Source: a bacterium BMS3Bbin02
Lineage (GTDB): Bacteria > Actinomycetota > Acidimicrobiia > Spongiisociales > UBA5794
Assembly: GCA_002898115.1 (NCBI GenBank)
Contig: BDTL01000170.1
Span: forward strand, 1 to 17,818
DNA length: 17,818 nt
Direction of reading: 5' to 3'
The notes under the pieces are model-generated. The model was not told the DNA's origin. It saw only the letters and a program-made list of their open reading frames with translations, and did not search any database. The translations under genes were made by a program, and so were the position numbers. This document shows, piece by piece, positions 8,804 through 17,529 of this stretch (position 1 is its first letter; each line of letters begins with the position of its first letter).

Positions 8804-8824
8804 CGCCCAAATGGACGCCAAAAC
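8804..8824 (-). repeat. Right terminal inverted repeat of the IS30-family element
   Basis: The exact reverse complement of 7563-7583, beginning 7 nt after the transposase stop codon. It lies just outside the end of the glycerophosphodiester phosphodiesterase gene. Confidence 0.88.
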
Positions 8825-8833
8825 AGCGAGCGT

Positions 8834-9616
8834 TCAACGCTGGGCGAGGACCTCATTCAGGATGTCAGGGCGATCGGTGACGATACCGTCAACACCGATA
8901 TCCAACAATCGTTGCATGTCGGCAGCTTCATTCACGGTCCAACAGTGCACATGCGCGTCGGCTGCGTGCGAGGCAGCGACAAACTTCTCATCGATCGTGA
9001 TGCCCCGGTAGTCGAACGGGACCTGGAAGGCACGAGCGTGTGTGGACACCGTCTTTCCGAGACGAGAGGCCGAATACAGCAACAACGCCGCTGCCGGTCC
9101 CGCGGACGTCGCAACGGCGCCGTCCGTGACACGCCGAAACTTACCGATTCGGTGACCCCGGAACGAACCGATCATGACCATCTTCTCACGACCGTGGCGC
9201 CGGACAACATCAGCTACCGGCCATTCCAGCCCCGGTCCCTTGAGATCGATGTTAAAGCGCACGTCGGGGAACCGTTCAAACACGTCATCGAGCGACGATA
9301 CGACCGCATCACGGCCCCGTTGGGGGAACCCTGCGTCCGGGTCGAACCACCACCCTGCATCCAGATGTTTGATGTCGTCGAAGAGCCAGTCCTTGACCGG
9401 TCCCTTCCCGTTGGTCGTACGGTCAAGAGTGTCGTCGTGGAACACCACCACAACACCGTCGCGGGTAATTCGCACGTCTGTTTCGATATAGACATACCCG
9501 AGAGCGACGGCCCCCTCAAAAGCCACGACAGTATTTTCCGGCCAGAGGACCCGAGAACCACGGTGAGCAAACCGAATCGGATACTCACCGTCAAGATAGG
9601 GAACGGGTGGCTTCAT
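8834..9616 (-). CDS. Glycerophosphodiester phosphodiesterase
   Basis: A 260-residue GDPD-family TIM barrel that hydrolyses glycerophosphodiesters from phospholipid turnover to glycerol-3-phosphate and an alcohol. The N-terminal signature FAHRGSRVLWPENT supplies H18 and E27. ETDVRITRDG supplies the metal ligands E45 and D47, and VVFHDDTLDRTTNGKG supplies the second catalytic histidine, H60. The C-terminal CWTVNEAADMQRLLDIGVDGIVTDRPD is also typical. There is no signal peptide, so it should be cytoplasmic. Its ATG shares one base with the stop of the upstream AIM24-family gene (TAATG). The insertion sequence begins 9 nt beyond its stop. Confidence 0.94.
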   Translation of the reverse strand: MKPPVPYLDGEYPIRFAHRGSRVLWPENTVVAFEGAVALGYVYIETDVRITRDGVVVVFHDDTLDRTTNGKGPVKDWLFDDIKHLDAGWWFDPDAGFPQRGRDAVVSSLDDVFERFPDVRFNIDLKGPGLEWPVADVVRRHGREKMVMIGSFRGHRIGKFRRVTDGAVATSAGPAAALLLYSASRLGKTVSTHARAFQVPFDYRGITIDEKFVAASHAADAHVHCWTVNEAADMQRLLDIGVDGIVTDRPDILNEVLAQR

Positions 9617-10392
9617 TACCGCTCGAACAGAGTCGAGAGGCCACCGATGGCAGAACCCTCACCCGCACTCGACCCGCCACCCAATGGCGCAATTCTGTCA
9701 GCGAGGCGCGAGAACGGCAGCGACTGGAGCCATACGCGGCCACTCCCCTGGAGTGTTGCCAGGAAGAGACCCTCACCGCCAAAGAACTGCGACTTAAGAT
9801 TGCCGGCTCTCTCGATGGAGTACTCGATTGTTGGCTCAAAGGCGACCAGGCATCCCGTGTCTACTCGAAGCTTCTCGCCCGTCAGGCGCTTTTCGATGAT
9901 CGTCCCACCGGCGTGTACGAATGCCATACCGTCGCCCTCGATCGATTGCAGGATGAAGCCCTCACCGCCAAAGAGGCCGGTCCCGATCTTCCGGTTGAAG
10001 ACGATGTCAATTTTGGTACCGAGCGCCGCCGCGAGAAACGCGTCCTTTTGGCATATCAACTTTCCACCAATCTCGGCGAGGTCGATCGGAACGATCTTGC
10101 CGGGATAGGGAGCCGCGAACGCAGCTTGCTGTTTCCCGACGCCGCTATTCGTGAAATGCGTGATGAACACCGACTCGCCGGTGATAGCGCGCTTCCCGGC
10201 ATCCTTCAGCTTTCCAAAGAGACCCTTGTCGGGCTCGGAACCGTCACCCATCTTCGTCTCAAAGGTAATTCCCTCGGTGAGATACATCATCGATCCGGCT
10301 TCGGCGATCACTGATTCGCTGGGATCCATCTCGATTTCGACGAACTGAAGATCATCTCCGTGGATGGTGTAGTCGACCTCATGGCTGCGCAT
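9616..10392 (-). CDS. AIM24/TIGR00266-family protein
   Basis: A 258-residue protein with the AIM24-type double beta-roll fold. Recognisable pieces are [35 protein letters not shown], the repeated FGGEGFILQ and [15 protein letters not shown], and [12 protein letters not shown], ending in a Gly/Ser-rich tail. Bacterial members are common, but their biochemical role is unsettled; mitochondrial AIM24 is linked to membrane organisation. The ATG at 10392 has AAGGG at good spacing. An upstream in-frame ATG at 10419 lacks a ribosome site and would only add nine residues. It is the first gene of a two-gene unit with the phosphodiesterase, so a shared role in membrane lipid upkeep is possible but only inferred. 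Confidence 0.9.
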   Translation of the reverse strand: MRSHEVDYTIHGDDLQFVEIEMDPSESVIAEAGSMMYLTEGITFETKMGDGSEPDKGLFGKLKDAGKRAITGESVFITHFTNSGVGKQQAAFAAPYPGKIVPIDLAEIGGKLICQKDAFLAAALGTKIDIVFNRKIGTGLFGGEGFILQSIEGDGMAFVHAGGTIIEKRLTGEKLRVDTGCLVAFEPTIEYSIERAGNLKSQFFGGEGLFLATLQGSGRVWLQSLPFSRLADRIAPLGGGSSAGEGSAIGGLSTLFER

Positions 10393-10472
10393 GGTGGACC
10401 CTTTCAAGGCTACTGACACTTGCAGTCCGAGACTACTAGCGGCCCGTCATTGAGCTTCTGCTACTCACACGG

Positions 10473-10497
10473 AAAAGGGACACCACCGGGCATCCCT
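10473..10497 (-). terminator. Likely rho-independent terminator after the repeat-protein gene
   Basis: Read on the minus strand, AGGGATGCC, loop CGGT and GGTGTCCCT make a 9-bp stem with two G-U wobbles, followed directly by TTT. It lies 24 nt downstream of the repeat-protein stop and 81 nt before the AIM24 start, where it would separate the two transcription units. Confidence 0.5.
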
Positions 10498-10520
10498 CTT
10501 CTCGTGAAGTTATTCCGCTA

Positions 10521-10826
<306 letters not shown>

Positions 10827-10840
10827 GCACCGCTCCTTTT

Positions 10841-10869
10841 TTGATAGTGCCAATGTACACGGCAAACAA
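10841..10869 (-). promoter_or_regulatory. Possible promoter of the repeat-protein gene
   Basis: On the minus strand, TTGTTT (10869-10864) and TATCAA (10846-10841) are 17 nt apart. The predicted start lies a few bases before the AAGGAG ribosome site of the gene at 10826. Each box matches consensus only moderately. Confidence 0.35.
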
Positions 10870-10884
10870 AGCGTTGTCCCTTCA

Positions 10885-10912
10885 TTGAAGGTCAGAGTCC
10901 GGGGACCTTCAA
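10885..10912 (-). other. Perfect hairpin across the aminopeptidase stop codon
   Basis: TTGAAGGTC and GACCTTCAA form a perfect 9-bp stem around a 10-nt loop, spanning the stop at 10892-10894. No T run follows, so it is not a classic terminator. The overlapping palindrome CCTTCATTGAAGG (10879-10891) offers a competing, mutually exclusive fold. It may stabilise the mRNA end or act in termination. Confidence 0.45.
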
Positions 10913-13477
10913 CGACGTCGCCTCCCGAGAGCGCAGCCCTACTCGCACATCGAGCCGTTCCATCTGCTGGGCGATCAACGTCGAAGCGGCACCAAGAGGG
11001 TGGTCGGCGATCCACGCTTTGATGTCTTTCGCTACTTCCGGCTCAGACCGATTCTGCACTCGATCGAACATCCGACGGATGTTTTGTTTCGGCATCGCGG
11101 CGAGGACGGTGTCCCATTGAGCCTTGATCCGCTCCCATGTTGCGGCGCCGGTCTGTCGTTGCCCGAGCATCGTGGCGAGGAGCCAGTACGAATCCTGGCG
11201 GCGAATCGTGCCATCAACAACCATCGTGAGGAGTCGCGCAGCAGCGACATCGTCGGGGACGGTCGCCGCGGCCCTCAAATAGCGGATCGCCTCCTGTGGG
11301 GTCGAAGCGTCACAGTACGCCTCAAGGAAAGCATCAAAGTCGGCCAACGTCCCCGAAGTGGCTGCAATATGCAGCGCCGCAGAGGCCACATCTCCATCAC
11401 GCGACCGCGGATCAGACCCACCCGCAGCAACGATGTCCCTGGCGATCCGTTTCGTCTCGTCATCGTCACCGAGTGCTCCCATGCCACGCAGCACAACACC
11501 CCGCAACTGACGGGTCAGAGCAGCATCGCCAACGGAGACTTCCCAACCCAGCTCGGACGCAAGACTCCCGAGAACCGACCGCACAAAGGACTGGAGATCA
11601 GAACGAAGGTCCGATGAGACGACATTGTCCAACTCTGCCACACCACCCAGGGCGACCGCCCAGATCGCCGGCTCGCGTTCGGCGTCGAGAGCAGCAACAA
11701 GTTCAAGAAACGCCGACCCGGACGTATCCCCGGCAAGAACGCCCGACCAGGTGTCCCACACGACCGCTGAACGCTCGTGGCTCGTCAGAGACGACAGACG
11801 CGACCGGATGCCGGCCATGAGGTCGGCGTCGTAGCGGACGGAGTAGAAACCGTCACCGCCAGCGTTGAGAAGGACATCGTCACCGGGGTCGAGCACGGCT
11901 GTTTCCCTCACGATCATCCGGCCGTCCCCCTCCGACGACCGGTAGCGCAACGGCACCATCCATCGCCCCTCACCGCCACCGAGGAAGCGATAGTGGTCCT
12001 GGGTCAATTCGACCGTACCGTCCTCGGCCTCAGCAGCGTTCAGACGCGGGTATCCGCCCTGGTAGATCCACCCATCCATCATCTCCGCGACCGGCTCGCC
12101 GGATACCTCCTCAAGCGCATCCCACAGGTCCGACGTCACGGTGTTCGCGTACGAGTGTTTCACCAGATAAGCGGATATGCCCGCCCTGAAAACCTCCTCG
12201 CCGAGGTACTGCTCCAACATCCTCAACACGGCACCCCCCTTTTCGTAGGTAAGGGTGTCAAACATCGCATCCGCCTCTTCAGGCGAGGCGACGGCGAGCT
12301 CGATTGGTCGTGTCGTACGAAGGGCGTCGATCTCGAGGGCGCTCTGGCGACTTGTTGCAAAGCCGAGCCAGCGGTTCCACTCAGGCTTGAACGCCTCAAC
12401 CGCCTTGTTCTCCATGAATGTCGCGAAGGCCTCGTTGAGCCAGACACCTTCCCACCAGCCCATAGTTACGAGATCACCGAACCACATGTGCGCAAGTTCA
12501 TGGGCAACGACCTCGGCAACCCGATCAAGTTCCGCATGCGTAGCGGTGTTCGGATCAACCAGCAGAGCGGTCTCCCGGTAGGTGATAGCACCCAGGTTCT
12601 CCATTGCGCCCGCGGAGAAATCGGGAATAGCGAGCATGTCCAACTTCTTGCCCGGATACGGTATGCCGTAGTAGTCGGCGAAGTACCGCAGGCAGAACGC
12701 GCCGGCTTCAAGAGCGAACGCTGCGAGCGACGCCTTCCCCGGTACGTGGATGACGCGCAGTGGGGTGCCATCCACATCGACGGTTTCCGATGCCTCGAGC
12801 TCACCGACGATGAACGCAACAAGGTACGTAGACATCTTCATCGTCGTGCCAAAGCGGATTTCAGCCTTACCTCCGTCAAGAGCGGTACGACCGATTTCGG
12901 GACCATTCGTGATCGCCATATGTCCATCCTCGACGATCAGTGTGACACCGAAAGTCGCCTTGAGGTCCGGCTGGTCCCAACACGGGAATGCCCGGCGAGC
13001 ATCGGTTGCCTGAAGCTGCGAGGTCGCCATGGTCCGCTCAATACCATCAGCGTCGGTGTATTTCGAAAGGTAGAAGCCATGAAGCTTGTCGTTCAAGATT
13101 CCGGAGAACGTCGCAACAAGCTGATAGTCCCCCGGCTCAAGGGTCTGACTCAGCGTGAGCGACACCCGCTCCAGATCCTCGTCATACACAATCGTCGCAG
13201 CACTCTCAACCCCGGGACCCTTGATCGTCGCCTCGTGAATGTCGAGCTCAACGGAGTTCAAGACAATGGAGTCGGTGACCTCAGTGAGGACAAAGTCAAC
13301 GACCTCGCTCCCGACAAACGAGGCGCCGCCGATATCGGGCTCCAGGACGATTTGATAGTGCGATGGTACGACGGCGCGATCGAATCGATAGTCGGATTGG
13401 TTCCCGATGACATGCTCCCAAGACGAAGGATGCGCGCATGGTACCGCTCCACAAGGCCCCTCTGTCCAGACGACCAT
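10892..13477 (-). CDS. pepN: M1-family aminopeptidase (PepN/puromycin-sensitive type)
   Basis: An 861-residue zinc aminopeptidase that removes N-terminal residues from peptides; it has no convincing signal peptide and is presumably cytosolic. The exopeptidase motif GAMEN is at 290-294. The zinc site HELAH is at 326-330, with the third ligand E349 in WLNEAFA. The surrounding FGDLVTMGWWEGVWLNEAFATFMENKA is typical of the puromycin-sensitive branch, and a helical ERAP1_C-like C-terminal domain follows. I place the start at ATG 13477 because it gives the usual family length, but no ribosome site precedes it. There is no GTG or TTG between it and the conserved VVPSHYQIVLEPD near residue 36. The frame remains open to 13660, but that part overlaps the divergent tetR promoter and gene. 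Confidence 0.93.
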   Translation of the reverse strand: MVVWTEGPCGAVPCAHPSSWEHVIGNQSDYRFDRAVVPSHYQIVLEPDIGGASFVGSEVVDFVLTEVTDSIVLNSVELDIHEATIKGPGVESAATIVYDEDLERVSLTLSQTLEPGDYQLVATFSGILNDKLHGFYLSKYTDADGIERTMATSQLQATDARRAFPCWDQPDLKATFGVTLIVEDGHMAITNGPEIGRTALDGGKAEIRFGTTMKMSTYLVAFIVGELEASETVDVDGTPLRVIHVPGKASLAAFALEAGAFCLRYFADYYGIPYPGKKLDMLAIPDFSAGAMENLGAITYRETALLVDPNTATHAELDRVAEVVAHELAHMWFGDLVTMGWWEGVWLNEAFATFMENKAVEAFKPEWNRWLGFATSRQSALEIDALRTTRPIELAVASPEEADAMFDTLTYEKGGAVLRMLEQYLGEEVFRAGISAYLVKHSYANTVTSDLWDALEEVSGEPVAEMMDGWIYQGGYPRLNAAEAEDGTVELTQDHYRFLGGGEGRWMVPLRYRSSEGDGRMIVRETAVLDPGDDVLLNAGGDGFYSVRYDADLMAGIRSRLSSLTSHERSAVVWDTWSGVLAGDTSGSAFLELVAALDAEREPAIWAVALGGVAELDNVVSSDLRSDLQSFVRSVLGSLASELGWEVSVGDAALTRQLRGVVLRGMGALGDDDETKRIARDIVAAGGSDPRSRDGDVASAALHIAATSGTLADFDAFLEAYCDASTPQEAIRYLRAAATVPDDVAAARLLTMVVDGTIRRQDSYWLLATMLGQRQTGAATWERIKAQWDTVLAAMPKQNIRRMFDRVQNRSEPEVAKDIKAWIADHPLGAASTLIAQQMERLDVRVGLRSREATSLKVPGL

Positions 13478-13506
13478 CGTCGACGCGGAACCACCCGGAT
13501 TACCGA

Positions 13507-13535
13507 TTGACAGCGGAGCGATCACTCGGTACAGT
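13507..13535 (+). promoter_or_regulatory. Promoter of the tetR-benzoyl-CoA-reductase operon
   Basis: A perfect -35 box, TTGACA (13507-13512), is separated by exactly 17 nt from TACAGT (13530-13535), a good -10 box. The start of transcription should fall near 13542, inside the palindrome listed next. No other equally good promoter is seen before tetR. Confidence 0.75.
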
Positions 13536-13538
13536 AAA

Positions 13539-13560
13539 ACCGACCGGTCAGTCGGTCGGT
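13539..13560. promoter_or_regulatory. 22-bp palindromic TetR-type operator
   Basis: ACCGACCG and CGGTCGGT form perfect 8-bp arms with a 6-nt centre (GTCAGT). The site begins 4 nt after the -10 box and covers the predicted transcription start, the usual place for a TetR-family repressor to block its own promoter. The regulator gene starts 21 nt downstream. Binding by that protein is inferred. Confidence 0.75.
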
Positions 13561-13580
13561 AATAGGAACGAGGCGATTTC

Positions 13581-14192
13581 GTGACCCAGACGCTTACCAA
13601 ATCCGAGGCCACATCGGCCCGCATCATCGCCGCCGCGAAGAGGTTGTTCGTTGCAAGCAACTATGCGGATGTCACGACTGACATGATCGCAAAGGCCGCC
13701 GACGTGACCAAGGGTGGCCTCTACCACCACTTTCCCAGCAAAGAGCGGCTCTACGTCTCAATGATGCTCGACGACCTCGAGCGCAAGCGCCTCCTCTTTG
13801 AACGGTCAACAACATCACGCGGGAGCTGCCGAGATCGCCTCGTCCAACTCACGAGAGATTTCCTCGAACTTCCACACGAAGAGCGAGAGCTCACCCGGCT
13901 CGTGAGGCGCGACATCAACGCATTCTCGGGAAGGGAACGAGACCGGCTCGTCCGAGCCTATCAACGAGCCCTACCTGAACAGGTCGAGACAATCATCAGT
14001 CAAGGGATCAGGAACGGCGAACTAGCCCCCGGAGATGCTCGCATCCTCTCCTGGTCGTTCGTTGCCCTGGTCGAAGTTGTGATCGGCGACTACGCCGATC
14101 ACGTCTACGGAAGCGCCCAGGCACGGCTCGGCCATGTCGTGGATCTCTTCTTCGACGGCGCTGCCGCACTACCAACCGGAGGAACACAATGA
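13581..14192 (+). CDS. TetR/AcrR-family transcriptional regulator
   Basis: A 203-residue repressor-type protein. The N-terminal helix-turn-helix is canonical: ARIIAAAKRLFVASNYADVTTDMIAKAADVTKGGLYHHFPSKERLY (about residues 13-58, given here in pieces of the family pattern). The helical C-terminal domain (about 70-195) should bind the effector. The start is GTG 13581, with AGGAACGAGG upstream. It is the first gene of the operon and overlaps the next gene by 4 nt (ATGA), so it is co-expressed with the reductase subunits. The palindrome at 13539-13560 is its likely operator. The effector is probably an acyl- or aryl-CoA or free aromatic acid, by analogy with TetR regulators of catabolic operons; that is inference. 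Confidence 0.94.
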   Translation: MTQTLTKSEATSARIIAAAKRLFVASNYADVTTDMIAKAADVTKGGLYHHFPSKERLYVSMMLDDLERKRLLFERSTTSRGSCRDRLVQLTRDFLELPHEERELTRLVRRDINAFSGRERDRLVRAYQRALPEQVETIISQGIRNGELAPGDARILSWSFVALVEVVIGDYADHVYGSAQARLGHVVDLFFDGAAALPTGGTQ

Positions 14193-15364
14193 CACTGACG
14201 GCGACCAGAATCTTCAACGAGTGGCGCGACAAGTCGCTCGACGATGCTCTGCTCGAATGTCGCGACATGGTCGAGTCTCCGGACTTCGAGACGGCACGGC
14301 GCTGGCGCGAGGCGGGCGGCAAGATCGCGGGACACTTCCAGGTCTACTTCCCCGAGGAGATCGTGCACGCAGCCGGGATGCTCCCCTTCAAGGTGCGGGG
14401 AGCTCCCACAGAGCCGAACCGGGCCGACTCGCACTTCGGGTCGTACTTATGCTCGATTCTCAAGACCTCCCTCGAGCTTGCACTCAGCGATGTGGTGGAG
14501 ATGGACCTGTTCATCTCCCACCCGATCTGTGACGCTGCTCGGAACCTGGCGGCCATCTGGGGTCGCAACGTCGACTATCCGAGCCAGATCCTCTACCTCC
14601 CACAGAACCCAAACTCGTCGGGCAGCATCGACTATCTGGCCCACGAATACGATCGTATTCGGCGTGTCGTAGAAGAAGTCGCCGGACGCAAAGTCACCGA
14701 CGCCGACCTTGCCAGCTCGATCGCGGTATTCAACGAGAATCGCAAACTCATGCGGGAGCTGTACGACATCAAACGTGACACTCCGTGGCTCATCACGGCT
14801 GAAGACGCCTACGCCCTCGTTGCACTTGCAGGCATGGTCCCACGCGAAGAGCACAACGAACTCCTCACAACGCTCTTGCCGATGATCCGCGAGCGGGACA
14901 TCAAACCGGAGGACCGTATCCGTGTCGTATTCGAAGGCGGGTTCTGTGAACAACCGCCGTTCGATCTCATCAGGATGCTGGGTCGCACCGTCTATGTGGT
15001 GGATGACGACTTCCACATCGGCATGCGCTGGATCACCGCGGACGTGCCCGTCGAAGGTGACCCGCTGAGGAACCTCGCCGACAGCTACATCGAACACTCC
15101 TCCTACAGCCCCGTGCAGCACGATCTGCGTAAGCCCAAGGAGAAGATGCTTATCGAGCGGATTCGCGGCGCAAACGCAGACGCCGCGATCCTCGCTGCCG
15201 CCAAAATGTGCGAACCGGGACTTGAGGAACAGGTCGCCTATACACACGCGCTCGATGATGAAGAGATTTCCTATTTCCTTAGCGAGTTTGAAGAAAACAT
15301 GAGCTCGTTCGATCAGCTCGAACTACAAGTTGCAACATTCGTCGAGCACCTGCTCTTCGCATGA
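14189..15364 (+). CDS. bzdN: Benzoyl-CoA reductase-type subunit N (BzdN/BcrC, 2-hydroxyacyl-CoA dehydratase family)
   Basis: A 391-residue member of the 2-hydroxyacyl-CoA dehydratase D-component family (HgdB/FldB/BcrC). It should carry a low-potential iron-sulfur cluster and, with subunit O, form the aryl-CoA-reducing core. Diagnostic stretches are VYFPEEIVHAAGMLPF, the cysteine sites C88 (FGSYLCSI) and C114 (SHPICDAARNLAAIW), and C253 in FEGGFCEQPP; C341 (KMCEPG) is in the later conserved region. Length fits BcrC/BzdN (about 380-390). ATG 14189 has GGAGGA upstream and overlaps tetR by 4 nt. A plain 2-hydroxyacyl-CoA dehydratase subunit is the main alternative; two distinct ATPase genes downstream argue for the reductase. 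Confidence 0.75.
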   Translation: MTLTATRIFNEWRDKSLDDALLECRDMVESPDFETARRWREAGGKIAGHFQVYFPEEIVHAAGMLPFKVRGAPTEPNRADSHFGSYLCSILKTSLELALSDVVEMDLFISHPICDAARNLAAIWGRNVDYPSQILYLPQNPNSSGSIDYLAHEYDRIRRVVEEVAGRKVTDADLASSIAVFNENRKLMRELYDIKRDTPWLITAEDAYALVALAGMVPREEHNELLTTLLPMIRERDIKPEDRIRVVFEGGFCEQPPFDLIRMLGRTVYVVDDDFHIGMRWITADVPVEGDPLRNLADSYIEHSSYSPVQHDLRKPKEKMLIERIRGANADAAILAAAKMCEPGLEEQVAYTHALDDEEISYFLSEFEENMSSFDQLELQVATFVEHLLFA

Positions 15365-15392
15365 TGCGCCTCACTACTTCACGGAGGTGGAC

Positions 15393-16697
15393 ATGACCAC
15401 GCTAGAAACGAAAGATGAATTGGTCGGGCGTGGCAATCGGGAAGGTGCTGCCATGTTTCGCGATTGGTTCTCGGAACTCGACAACACAGCCAAGACGGGG
15501 GGCCAGGCCGCCTACGTTTTCGTGATGGGAAGCCTCAACGAGATCCTGAAGACGTTCGACCTGCCCGTCGTATTCCCCGAGATCAACTCACTGCAAACCG
15601 CGGTGCGTCACGTCGCCCACGAGTATCTGGACGAGGCCGAAGACTACGGGTACTCACCGGATATCTGCGGGTATGTGAAGGCGGACGTTGGGACCCAGCT
15701 CCGCGGTGGAGAACACCCCATGGCGCAGATCCCCAAACCAAGCCTCACCGTGCTTACCAATGCGTGCAATACCTACATCAAGTGGGCCGAGATCTGGGAG
15801 CGCATGTACGACACTCCGACCGTTACGATCGACATACCCGGAACACGCCAGGCCGGTGGACAGACCTGGCAAGGGAACAGCGATTTCGAAGCGGACCGCA
15901 AGTACGTGGAGGTGCAACTTCGCGAACTCATCACCGTATGCGAAGAGGTGACCGGGAAGAAGTTCGACATCGACAAGTTCCGCGAGGTCCTCGGGTACGC
16001 CAACACGATGAGCCGCTCATGGAAGCGCATCCTCGAACTCAACAACTCGAAACCGTCACTGTTCAGCGCCCTCACCGACGGAACAATCTTCCTCGGTGTC
16101 GCAAATGGATTCCGCGGCACCGAAGAAGGCGCCCGCTACTTCGAGCGGGTAGTCGAGGAGATGGAGTACAAGGCGGCAAACGGGATCGGCCAGACCATCG
16201 ATGAGAAGTATCGCCTGTTGTTTGTCGGTGTGCCCTGTTACCCGATTTTCCGCCGGTTCAACGAGCTCTTCACCGATTGGGGCGGCACATTCGTCAACTC
16301 GACGTATCTGTGGTTCGCCTCCGGTGGCACTAACCGTGGGTTCGAATACGACCTAGACAATCCGTTGGCGAGCCTCGCTGAAGGCGTCCTGATCAGTGTC
16401 CGCGACGCAATGGACTCGATGTTCCACCAGAACGTAGCCCTCGCGGACATGGCGAACACCTACGACGTCGACGGCATCATCTACCACCCGATCAAGAGCT
16501 GCCGCACCGTCTCAACCGGCCTCGCGGACGGTCGCAAACACATGACGGACGAGCTGGGCATCCCGAGCCTGTTCATCGAATCGGACATGATGGATCGCCG
16601 GGTCGTCTCCGAAGCTCAAATGAAAAACAGAATCGATGCCTTCTTCGAAGGCCTGGAATCCCGCAGACAGCAAACGCCGTCCGACGGAAAAGGATGA
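15393..16697 (+). CDS. bzdO: Benzoyl-CoA reductase-type subunit O (BzdO/BcrB, 2-hydroxyacyl-CoA dehydratase family)
   Basis: A 434-residue larger partner of the preceding subunit, from the same family but clearly divergent. Typical parts are [12 protein letters not shown], cysteines C92 ([10 protein letters not shown]), C125 (NACNTYIKW), C282 ([11 protein letters not shown]) and C370 ([12 protein letters not shown]), and the C-terminal [29 protein letters not shown] seen across BcrB/HgdB-like proteins (quoted in part). In class I benzoyl-CoA reductase, this subunit with N binds aryl-CoA and the cluster that delivers two electrons. ATG 15393 follows a very strong GGAGGTGG; a longer upstream frame overlaps bzdN and is rejected. 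It starts 28 nt after bzdN and ends 10 nt before the ATPase start. Confidence 0.78.
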   Translation: MTTLETKDELVGRGNREGAAMFRDWFSELDNTAKTGGQAAYVFVMGSLNEILKTFDLPVVFPEINSLQTAVRHVAHEYLDEAEDYGYSPDICGYVKADVGTQLRGGEHPMAQIPKPSLTVLTNACNTYIKWAEIWERMYDTPTVTIDIPGTRQAGGQTWQGNSDFEADRKYVEVQLRELITVCEEVTGKKFDIDKFREVLGYANTMSRSWKRILELNNSKPSLFSALTDGTIFLGVANGFRGTEEGARYFERVVEEMEYKAANGIGQTIDEKYRLLFVGVPCYPIFRRFNELFTDWGGTFVNSTYLWFASGGTNRGFEYDLDNPLASLAEGVLISVRDAMDSMFHQNVALADMANTYDVDGIIYHPIKSCRTVSTGLADGRKHMTDELGIPSLFIESDMMDRRVVSEAQMKNRIDAFFEGLESRRQQTPSDGKG

Positions 16698-16707
16698 GGT
16701 GATCACC

Positions 16708-17529
16708 GTGGCATACGCAGCCGGAGTCGATGTTGGATCGACCCAAACCAAAGCCGTCATTGTCGACGAAGGCGGGGTCATTGTTGGACGCTCGCTGATC
16801 GACACCGGGGCCAACGTCATCAAAGCCGCCGAGGACTCGTTCCTGATAGCGCTCAAAGAGCACGATCTCGACGAGGAAGAGATCGAGTACGTTGTCGGTA
16901 CCGGATACGGCCGGTATCGAGTGACGTTCGGCAACACCCAGGTGACGGAGATCAGCTGTCACGGGCGAGGCGCCGTGCACCTGTTCCCGAACACGCGAAC
17001 CGTTGTCGACATGGGCGGCCAGGACACGAAGGCAATCTCGGTGAGCGCCGATGGTGAGATTGTTGACTTCTGCATGAACGACAAGTGTGCTGCGGGCACC
17101 GGCCGGTTCCTCGGAGCCGCCGCCGCTGCGCTCGATATCCCTATCGGCGATCTTGGGCCGGTCTCACTCAGGAGCACGAAGCCGATCAAGATCAGCACGA
17201 CCTGCACGGTCTTCGCTGAGTCCGAAATACTTGCATGGATCGGTAAGGGCAAGAAGATCGAAGACATCCTCTGGGGTGTCCACAAGTCCATCGCATCGCG
17301 TTCAGCAGGCCTGATGCGTCGTGTCGGCGTCAATGACGAGATCACGTTCACAGGCGGTGTCTCGCGCAACCTCGGCATGGTAAAGGCACTTGAAGAACGG
17401 CTCGAAAAGCCGTTGAACATCAGCGAAGACTGCCACTACATGGGTGCTCTCGGCGCCGCATTGTTTGCGCTCGATCACGTCCTGACCGGCCGAACACCGG
17501 TGAGCACGGCTGCGGGGGTGATCCTGTGA
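16708..17529 (+). CDS. Benzoyl-CoA reductase-type ATPase/electron-activating subunit (BcrD/HgdC family), first of two
   Basis: A 273-residue ASKHA-fold ATPase that hydrolyses ATP to push electrons from ferredoxin to the reductase core. ATP-site elements are [14 protein letters not shown] (phosphate 1), [11 protein letters not shown] (phosphate 2) and the adenosine-site FTGGVSRN. The cluster ligands are C127 in [11 protein letters not shown] and C166 in [11 protein letters not shown]; one 4Fe-4S is shared between two subunits. The short length fits BzdP/BzdQ or BcrD rather than the longer BcrA. I chose GTG 16708 because GAGGTGATC just upstream is a near-perfect anti-Shine-Dalgarno match; GTG 16699 is a close alternative. 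By order it corresponds to bzdP, but I cannot separate P from Q by eye. Confidence 0.82.
   Translation: MAYAAGVDVGSTQTKAVIVDEGGVIVGRSLIDTGANVIKAAEDSFLIALKEHDLDEEEIEYVVGTGYGRYRVTFGNTQVTEISCHGRGAVHLFPNTRTVVDMGGQDTKAISVSADGEIVDFCMNDKCAAGTGRFLGAAAAALDIPIGDLGPVSLRSTKPIKISTTCTVFAESEILAWIGKGKKIEDILWGVHKSIASRSAGLMRRVGVNDEITFTGGVSRNLGMVKALEERLEKPLNISEDCHYMGALGAALFALDHVLTGRTPVSTAAGVIL

Larger units (their letters stand above)
7563..8824 (+). mobile_element. Complete IS30-family insertion sequence, 1262 bp
   Basis: The element is bounded by perfect 21-bp inverted repeats (7563-7583 and 8804-8824), starting GTTTTGGCGTCC at the left end. Two bases further out, the match continues with one mismatch (7561-7562 against 8825-8826). 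One transposase gene fills the interior. No direct repeat of target DNA is visible: the left flank is a run of C and the right flank is AGCGAG. The insertion lies between the ends of two convergent genes, 14 nt past one stop codon and 9 nt from the other. Confidence 0.9.

Noticed and set aside
8432..10108. 558-codon open frame on the plus strand
   Set aside because: It crosses the transposase end, the insertion boundary and the antisense of two well-recognised genes; composition is that of a shadow frame.
11777..13510. 577-codon open frame antisense to the aminopeptidase
   Set aside because: Long antisense frames are expected opposite high-GC genes; the opposite strand encodes an unmistakable M1 peptidase with all motifs.
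14447..15247. 266-codon minus-strand frame inside bzdN
   Set aside because: Shadow of a well-supported gene; no ribosome site or recognisable motif.
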